This document shows, one piece after another, positions 1-6,100 of a DNA stretch of 9,328 nt. Location: assembly GCA_007695205.1 (NCBI GenBank), contig REEF01000770.1:1-9328 (forward strand). The letters run 5' to 3'. Numbering within the stretch: the first letter of the stretch is position 1; each line of letters opens with the position of its first letter. Source of the stretch: Planctomycetaceae bacterium. GTDB taxonomy: Bacteria > Planctomycetota > Planctomycetia > Pirellulales > Pirellulaceae. Under the pieces are notes generated by a model, which saw nothing but the letters and a program-made list of their open reading frames with translations, had not been told where the DNA came from and searched no databases. Position numbers and translations under genes: made by a program.

Positions 1-2385
1 TTCCCCTGGTTCGGCGTCAGCCGCTCTATCCCCGCTGAGCGATACGATTTTTTGACCTGGCAACAGCGGCGTCTGGAAGCCGCTGTCCACGATGCCCTAG
101 CGACCGAACGCAGCCATCTGATCGGCGCGGCGACCGCTTATCACCGAGCGGCGGCGACGATCGCTCTGCAGCCCCCGCTACCCGATCCGCTGCAGCCTCG
201 GTTGCAGATCGCCGCGCCTCAACGGATCGACCTGATCGGCGCGGCGCAGCAGGAAGTGATATTGACGGTGACCAATCGCCAGGTGCAGCCGCTGGACGCT
301 TGGATCTTCTGCGACTACGACCCCCAGTTGATCGAGGTGTCCCCGGCGCTGGATGACGTGCTTTACGACCAGTCCATTCTCGTATCGCTGACGCAGGCGA
401 CCTTCGGAGAACGCTTTACCGACCTGTCCGAACTGGCTGGCCGGGAGCCCAGTTTTCGGCTGCGCGCGTCCGAAACGGGCAGCCTGCGATTACGCATTCG
501 GAGGAAGACGCCGACCGGTCGCGCGGCTCGGATCGTCTTTCGTGCCGTATGCGAAGCGCAGGTTGTCCGACATGACTGCACGGTCGATCTGCCGCGATCG
601 CCGGACCTGGATCTGTACGTCGAGGGCATGCGCGACACGCAGCAATGGACCGAGAACCAGTGGAAGCTGTACCCGTTTCCTAACCGAACGACCTCCTACC
701 AGTTGTACCTGGTCAATCCCGGCACCTCGGCCCGAACGGTCGATTTCCAGTTGTTGCCCGCCCCACGAGCGTCTGCGTTGGCCGCGCCTCCGGGGGAAGT
801 CGCTGCGGACGTTGCCGATGATTATCTGGCGCTGGTCAAGGCATCGGATGCGGTGTTGCAGCACCAGGGAATCGTCGTGCCTGCCGGAGGAGCGCGGGTG
901 CCCATCACGTTGCTGCCGTCGGCACCGGAGAACGGTGCCGAACCGGGCGGTGAAGCCGAGGCGCCGACGCCGCTGCCGCCCGTGCTGCTGGCTGTAGCGA
1001 CCGATACGGCTACCGGACGCAAGACGATCCGGCGTCTGGAGATCCTCGTGCAACGCCCGGGCCGTTATATCGAGCCTCGTGTGCAGTACGACCCTCAGAG
1101 CGGTCGTGTCGAGATCCTCGTGCGGCCCCTCGCTGCAGTGCCACCGGCGGGCATTTCGATCACGGTCCTGCCTCCGCCGTCCGCCGACGGTGAGATCCGC
1201 GGCCGAGCGACGGCGTTGCTGCAGCCGGGCGCTACGGAGACGCGATTGCACATCCAGGTCCCACCGGACGCAGGACCCGTCTTCCCAGTGACGATCGATG
1301 TGGATGATTTCAAGCGTGCCTTCCGCTACGAAGTTCCCACCACTGCCGTGGTGCGTACGGTCGTGCCGCCCTCGAATAGGGTCCGGGTACGGATCGTCGA
1401 ACCCGAGGCAGGCAAGTGCTTTGGTCCCGAACCGAAAGCGATCGAGGTGTCCCTTCAGGTGGATATGCCCTACGCCGTACTGAGCGACGGCAGCAGTTCG
1501 CTGGAGGTCGGCATCGATGTCGATCGGGACCGAACGCTGGTGGGCGAACCGTCGCTGCGGGTTACCTCCGATCGACTCGTCGAATTGCAGCTCGATCCGG
1601 ACATCGCCGATGGCACTCTGGCGATCTCAACACGCACCAGCGATCTGGTGGTCACCCTGCCGCCGCCTCCAGTCCGGGCCGGCCGAGCCAACCTGCTGGC
1701 GCGTGCGATCCTGCCGGATCAGGATGTATGGAGCGAACCGGTGGAGATCGTCTTCGACGATGAAGCTCCACAGATCAGTCGCGTGCAATTGATGCCAGGC
1801 CGGTCCGTCGCGCAGGGGGAACTGTTGCAGGTTTCCCTGCTCGCGTCGGATGGTGAACTGAGCGGCGTGGCGCGAGTCGAGGCAGCGTTTGATTTGGAAC
1901 GCCGCGGTGAATTCACTCCCGAAACCAAACCGATCCCCGGTGCACTGCAATCGGACGGGCGATGGCGGATCGACTTGCCGACCGCACCGGTCAATCCGGG
2001 CGTCTACGACGTGTTGATCCGCGCCACGGATCGGGTCGGCAACCCGAGCGAATATCAGCGGACGGGGGTCGAAGTGCTGGCGAAAGATGCCGCCAAGCCT
2101 GCCATGGAGAACCGGATCTCCGGCCGAGTCGTTTTCGGGCGACTGGCTAAAACGCCGACTGCCGGGATCACCGTCCGGCTGATCGAGGGCGATAAACCGA
2201 TTCGCGAACGACAAAGCGACAAAGACGGCCAGTTCGTTTTCGACAAGGTCCCGCCGGGTGACTACCGCTTGGAAGCGGCCGGTTTGATCGCCGGCAACCG
2301 GCGGACCGGCACCATGCAACTGGAGGTCCCTCCGGCACCCGAGGCCATCCCGCCCATCGAGCTGATTCTACAGACCGAGCCATGA
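1..2385 (+). CDS. Large beta-rich protein with C-terminal carboxypeptidase-regulatory-like domain (5' partial)
   Basis: The frame is open from base 1 (reading FPWFGVSRSIPAERYDF) to a TGA at 2383-2385, so 794 residues are visible and the true start lies upstream. A TTG at 52 could be taken as a start, but coding-like sequence continues before it. Visible residues 14-34 form an amphipathic helix (RYDFLTWQQRRLEAAVHD). A long series of beta-strand-rich segments follows, with Pro- and Val-rich linkers and no obvious enzyme motif. Residues about 585-690 look like an Ig-like fold (DDEAPQISRVQL, then SGVARVEAAFD and YDVLIRATDRVGNPSE). Residues about 704-780 match the carboxypeptidase-regulatory/transthyretin-like fold: SGRVVFG, then GITVRLIEG, DKDGQFVFDKVPPGDYRLEA. 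Such domains are typical of exported or surface proteins. No membrane segment is visible in this part. It converges on the VWA/caspase gene, and its stop overlaps an ATG at 2382 that I do not regard as a gene start. The function is unknown; an envelope or extracellular role is an inference. Confidence 0.88.
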   Translation, partial: FPWFGVSRSIPAERYDFLTWQQRRLEAAVHDALATERSHLIGAATAYHRAAATIALQPPLPDPLQPRLQIAAPQRIDLIGAAQQEVILTVTNRQVQPLDAWIFCDYDPQLIEVSPALDDVLYDQSILVSLTQATFGERFTDLSELAGREPSFRLRASETGSLRLRIRRKTPTGRAARIVFRAVCEAQVVRHDCTVDLPRSPDLDLYVEGMRDTQQWTENQWKLYPFPNRTTSYQLYLVNPGTSARTVDFQLLPAPRASALAAPPGEVAADVADDYLALVKASDAVLQHQGIVVPAGGARVPITLLPSAPENGAEPGGEAEAPTPLPPVLLAVATDTATGRKTIRRLEILVQRPGRYIEPRVQYDPQSGRVEILVRPLAAVPPAGISITVLPPPSADGEIRGRATALLQPGATETRLHIQVPPDAGPVFPVTIDVDDFKRAFRYEVPTTAVVRTVVPPSNRVRVRIVEPEAGKCFGPEPKAIEVSLQVDMPYAVLSDGSSSLEVGIDVDRDRTLVGEPSLRVTSDRLVELQLDPDIADGTLAISTRTSDLVVTLPPPPVRAGRANLLARAILPDQDVWSEPVEIVFDDEAPQISRVQLMPGRSVAQGELLQVSLLASDGELSGVARVEAAFDLERRGEFTPETKPIPGALQSDGRWRIDLPTAPVNPGVYDVLIRATDRVGNPSEYQRTGVEVLAKDAAKPAMENRISGRVVFGRLAKTPTAGITVRLIEGDKPIRERQSDKDGQFVFDKVPPGDYRLEAAGLIAGNRRTGTMQLEVPPAPEAIPPIELILQTEP

Positions 2386-2518
2386 GTTCCGCCCGACGAT
2401 TCCAACGCCGCATTAAGATTCACCCATTCCATCAGCTCGAACGCCGTTATTTTGACCGTACCGTTGCTCTACGAGTTTGCCGGGAGCGCCACGCGACGGG
2501 GGCGGGGGTGTGGGATGG

Positions 2519-2708
2519 CATGCGGACGGCATTGTACACCCGACCGACCTTGGCTGGCCTGCTGACCTTCAGCAAATACCCCCAACAGCTCCTACCCCAA
2601 TTGGTCATTACCTTCATCCAATTCTATGGCACGACCGAAACCGAAGAGACGCCGCGCGGCGAGCGATTCCTAGACAATCGAAAGTTCGAGGGGCCGATTT
2701 CGGAGATG
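2519..2708 (+). pseudogene. Relic of a Schlafen/AlbA_2-type ATP-binding protein (putative regulator), truncated and frameshifted
   Basis: Bases 2550-2708 read in one frame as 53 residues that include LAGLLTFSKYPQQLLPQL, then VITFIQFYGTTE, TPRGERFLDNRKFEGPISEM. From memory, this follows closely the central part of bacterial putative DNA-binding/ATP-binding proteins with an N-terminal AlbA_2 (Schlafen-like AAA_4) domain, where the pattern is roughly PTLAGLL-FGK-PQ-FFPQ, then GT, then FEGP-PEM. The bases just before it, in the next frame, read HADGIVHPT, which fits the same family. The two frames meet at 2542-2549, a perfect tandem GACC-GACC. Removing one copy joins them as HADGIVHPTLAGLLTF. The family usually has several hundred residues, so the N-terminal domain and C-terminal region are missing. 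Recognisable sequence ends at 2708, six bases before the first REP-like repeat. The relic should not be functional. Family assignment is from remembered motifs, not a search. Confidence 0.68.
2542..2549 (+). repeat. 4-bp tandem duplication causing a frameshift in the Schlafen-like relic
   Basis: The sequence GACC occurs twice in a row. Reading up to the first copy gives HADGIVHPT in one frame, and reading from just after the second gives LAGLLTFSKYPQ in the next. Deleting one copy restores a continuous family-like peptide, which suggests a slippage duplication as one inactivating event. Confidence 0.55.
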
Positions 2709-2714
2709 CACAAA

Positions 2715-2777
2715 GGGGACACCCAGCCATGCCCTTTCGTGGTTCCGACAAGGGGGACACCCAGCTATGTTCTTTCG
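2715..2777 (+). repeat. Two direct copies of a 25-bp REP-like repeat (GGGGACACCCAGC core)
   Basis: Copy 1 is at 2715-2739 and copy 2 at 2753-2777, a 38-bp period. Both begin with GGGGACACCCAGC, then YATG, and end with CTTTCG; they differ at 3 of 25 positions. The same 13-bp core occurs twice in inverted orientation at 2903-2915 and 2925-2937. Short G-rich/C-rich repeats of this style are, as I recall, found as scattered REP-like elements near Y1 (IS200-type, REP-associated) transposases. No transposase lies in this window, so the copies would have been moved in trans or be remnants. Confidence 0.75.
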
Positions 2778-2898
2778 AACCCGATCAGCCTGGATGTACT
2801 GGTTCCGCGGAGACGGTGCCGAGCACGCTGCTGGACGACCTCGATTGCTAAGAAACACCTCAAAAAGGCAGGTTGCTATTCCATCGCCACGGTGGTTT

Positions 2899-2942
2899 CA
2901 AAGCTGGGTGTCCCCTGGGCCAAAGCTGGGTGTCCCCTGGGC
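2899..2942 (-). repeat. Perfect 22-bp tandem repeat, two units, inverse of the GGGGACACCCAGC core
   Basis: The unit at 2899-2920 is repeated exactly at 2921-2942. It begins CAAAGCTGGGTGTCCCC and ends TGGGC. Its GCTGGGTGTCCCC part is the exact reverse complement of the core at 2715-2727 and 2753-2765. The pairing of 2714-2727 with 2903-2916 extends to 14 bp. A weaker third unit may follow at about 2943-2961 (CACCTGGACTGTCCCGGCC). The four cores could fold into long stem-loops in single-stranded DNA or RNA. Confidence 0.8.
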
Positions 2943-2990
2943 CACCTGGACTGTCCCGGCCAAACGCCCCAACGAAAAACGACGAGCCAT

Positions 2991-3126
2991 GGGGTCAGAC
3001 CCTGTTAATCGATATTCCCGCGTGCGTTCACCTGATAGATCGCACCCGCAAATTCGCTTCTTCAAGGTCGCGTCATGCAGCTAAGTGCAACAAAAGACCG
3101 AAAGCCTGAAAACAGGGTCTGACCCC
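2991..3126. repeat. Perfect 16-bp inverted repeat enclosing 104 bp (possible MITE-like or REP pair)
   Basis: The left arm at 2991-3006 is GGGGTCAGACCCTGTT, and the right arm at 3111-3126 is its exact reverse complement AACAGGGTCTGACCCC. Each arm also contains an 11-bp palindrome, GGGTC-N-GACCC, so each can form its own small hairpin. The 104-bp interior shows no coding signal I recognise. The right arm ends 13 bases before the stop codon of the VWA/caspase gene at 3140, so transcripts of that gene would carry it. The structure fits a small non-autonomous mobile element or a REP doublet. I saw no clear target-site duplication immediately outside the arms (left flank CAT, right flank TAA). The interior is too long for an ordinary intrinsic terminator. 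Confidence 0.72.
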
Positions 3127-3139
3127 TAAGTTTGGACTG

Positions 3140-6100
3140 TCAGCGCATGGTCGGCTCGCCGAAATCCAGGATCTGGGGCGGGAGGACGACTTCGTCTTGC
3201 TGGCGGATGCCCAGGCTCACGGGACGCTCGAGTTGCCAGGCGGGTGCGGTCAGCTCGTCGCGGGTTTGCCAGCGCAACGTGATCGAATCCGCGGGTGGCG
3301 AGGCATTTGCATCGAACTCGAAATCGTGCAGCACGACGCCTTGCTGCGCATCGAACCGGCGGACAACATGCCGGGCGGGCGGGGCCAGGTCGAGTTTGAG
3401 TGCGTGGATCGGTATGCCGGATTCGTGCCGCTGCACCACGCGGATGCGGAGTGGGTCGCCGGTGGCATTCGGCGCGATCTGTCGCACTTGGTAGTAGACC
3501 CCGTTGGTTCGTTTGACGGGAAAACCGTTTTCCGTCGGTGGTAACCGGTCGGCGACGGCGGTTAACGGTATCACTTCCGCGGACTCGATCGGTTGGGGCA
3601 AGCACCATACCCGCAGTTCGGCTTGTGTTGCTTCGGCGGGCCAATCAGAACACCGACAATGCATCACGGGCACGGGCAGATTTGGTTCGTAGTTGGCGTC
3701 AAAAAAAACGTAGCTTTCGGCAACAGCGTTCCGGTCGCGGCCGATCGGCGTGATTTCGATCCAGACATGCCCTGGGCGAACAGGAATCGTTTCGTCGGCC
3801 GTCTGGAACGAGATGGGAAAGATCACCGCCTGGCTGGAGCGGATTGTTCGATGCAGTCCCACGCGGTAATTGGTGCCCGCGGCCGAGCCAGGTGCAATCA
3901 GAGGCGCGAAGCGAGGAGAGCCTTCGTCGTAGGGCAGCGAGAGTACCCGTTGCCTCGTCCGGCTGAGCCTCAATTGCAGGTGTTCGCTGCCCTCCAATTG
4001 CACCGGCTCTCGCACTTGACCGACCTCGATCACGGACTCCCGTACGGGGTCCAGCCGAACCGTCCCCCCCAGTTCGGCTTGCCCGAGCACGGTTTCACCG
4101 TCCAGCACGCGAAACGTGGTCTTGCTCAGTTGCTGCTGGAGACCGCGAATGAGCGAGGAGGCGTTGGTGGCGACGGTGAAGGTGCCGCCGGTGCTATCTG
4201 CCAGTGCCGTGAATTCGCGCACGGCGGTGGCCTGCTCGTCGTCCGGAATCCCAAAGCCGAGGATGTCGATTTGAACTCCTTGCTCGGTATAAGCCTGTTC
4301 GATCTCGGCGCGTGAGGGAGCGAATTCCGGGGACGGATTGAACTGGTAGTTGATGCCATCGGTGATCACGACCACGCGTCGGTCGGTTTGAGCATCCAAC
4401 GGTCCGAAATCCTGCAAGGCTTGGCGGAGCGACAGGTACAGCGGGGTCTCGCCCCAGGGTCGCAGAGCCTCCAGACGCCGGACGACGGTACCCGCCGTGA
4501 CGGAATCAAAACGGCCCAGCGGCAGCGCCAATTCGACGTCAGCGTACGGAGGCAGCGTCGGCGGGATGGGGTCCGGATAGTCTTCGCGCCGCGCCAGGGT
4601 ATCCGGCTGATCGGTCCGCCAGCCGACACGATGCCCGAAGAAACGGACGCCGATCCGCGCATCCCCCCGTTCGCCGAAACGTTCCAGCAGCTCGCGCAAG
4701 GCGTCGATGGCCACTTGCATTTTAGTAAAACTGGCTGGAGTTCCTGCGATTTCGGGCGCTTCCACGTCGATCCGGTCACGCATACTTTGGGAACAATCCA
4801 AGATGAACACGATCGACGCCGTCCTCGGTTCGGTGCCAGCCAGCGTGATCCGACTGGGGCCGTAGCGATACCGAGTCAGCTCGATGCGCGGCCCATGCAA
4901 GTGGTGCAACCTCAGGGGCGTCGCAAACTCGTGACCGCGAAACTGGAGGACCGCCTGCATTCCGGGCCCGCGACCGGACAGGTCCTGTCCCGTCAGCGTA
5001 ATCGCCACGGTTTGCTCATCTGCAACACCGGGCTGTTGGCCTGGCGGTAGCGGGATCGCACGGATGGTGCCGGGAAGGAAGCCGAGTTGGTCGCGGAGTT
5101 GCACGGTGGCAAGCCCTGTGGGTAGGTCGGGCGTCTGGGGCGTCGCGCGGATGCCGATCTGTGCGGTCAGATCCGAATGGTCGTCGATCAGCAGCAAGTC
5201 GGTTGACAAGGTCTGCAGCCCCGTCCGAGCCGCCTGCTTGCGCCGCTCGAACAAGTCGCCCAATCGCTGGATCTCGCGCGCGATCGGGGGGGCAGGCGAG
5301 CCCAATCGGACCGTGTTGTCCAGGTGTGTTTGGGCGACGGTTACAAAGTACGGGCGGCCGTCCGGATCGATGACTGCCCAGAAATCGTCGACCGCTTGTC
5401 GGGCGTGCCACAGCAGTAGTTCCTGCAACGCCCGTCGGCGCAATGGTTGGTAGGGATCGCGGACACCGCTTCCGGCCAGTGCCACCAACCGCCGCAAACG
5501 ACGATCCTGCTGCCAGGGATCCGTCGAGACGCCTGTCACGGCTGACGCCGAATCCTCGCGGGGCTGCTGGCTGCCGACGTCGGTCGGAAGATCGTCGGCC
5601 GGAAGATCCGCGCTGGACGGTGCCGCGTGTCGCAGTGCTCGGCGCAACGTTTCGCCGAATGCTGGGAGGTCGCGTTCCGCCTGGACCAGCCATCTTTCAT
5701 CATCCCCCGACAGCAGAGCGGCCGCCAGGCGGGCCGGCGGGCATGTCCCTTGCTCGGGCAGGTCGACAAGCTCTGTTGACAGGACGGGCGTATTTTCCAT
5801 CGTCACCGCCGCGGTCGCGTTGTCGGCCAGCAAAGTGGCGGCACGATCCACCTGGCCAACCGCCGTCAGGTACTGCTCATATAGAGTCGCACGCAATTCG
5901 GCGGGTACCAGCGGAGTCGCCAGCAGACCATCCAGTTCGTTCAGCAACTGCGGACTGGCCGGTCCCGGCAATGCCACTCGCCGAGCCTGGTCTGCGAGCA
6001 AACCCAGCAGTGCATCCAGTTGCCCACTCGCGTTGGTCGCCAGCGTGTCGATGGCGGCCAAGGCATCCGACGAATCCTCGTCTCGTCCGGTGTCTCGTTC

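Larger units (their letters stand above)
2386..3139. other. Convergent intergenic region without an intact gene
   Basis: These 754 bases separate the stop codons of two convergent genes. Bases 2386-2518 show nothing I recognise. Bases 2519-2708 hold the relic of a Schlafen-like ATP-binding protein. Bases 2714-2942 hold REP-like repeats in both orientations, and 2991-3126 a perfect 16-bp inverted repeat. Bases 2778-2898 and 3007-3110 show nothing I recognise. A 208-residue open frame starts at 2382 and runs through relic and repeats alike, but its composition changes along the way and the repeats are read as GDTQPCPF and GCPLGH-type peptides, so it is probably accidental. I see no classical hairpin followed by a T-tract that would terminate either gene. 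Confidence 0.7.

Noticed and set aside
490..1251. 253-residue minus-strand open frame
   Set aside because: It is antisense to the well-supported beta-rich gene and has the Arg/Gln-rich composition of a shadow frame.
2651..2660. GCCGCGCGGC palindrome as terminator or operator
   Set aside because: It lies inside the coding remnant of the Schlafen-like relic (codons for TPRGER) and has no T-tract; it is explained by codon content.
2899..2942. CRISPR-like array
   Set aside because: The two 22-bp units abut with no spacer between them, and there are no cas genes in the window.
2382..3008. 208-residue plus-strand open frame whose ATG overlaps the stop of the upstream gene
   Set aside because: It fuses unrelated sequence, a shifted relic and REP-like repeats translated as peptide, has no ribosome site of its own, and shows no consistent codon pattern.
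3007..3110. Intrinsic terminator formed by the 16-bp inverted repeat
   Set aside because: The loop would be 104 bases and there is no T-tract after the right arm on either strand.
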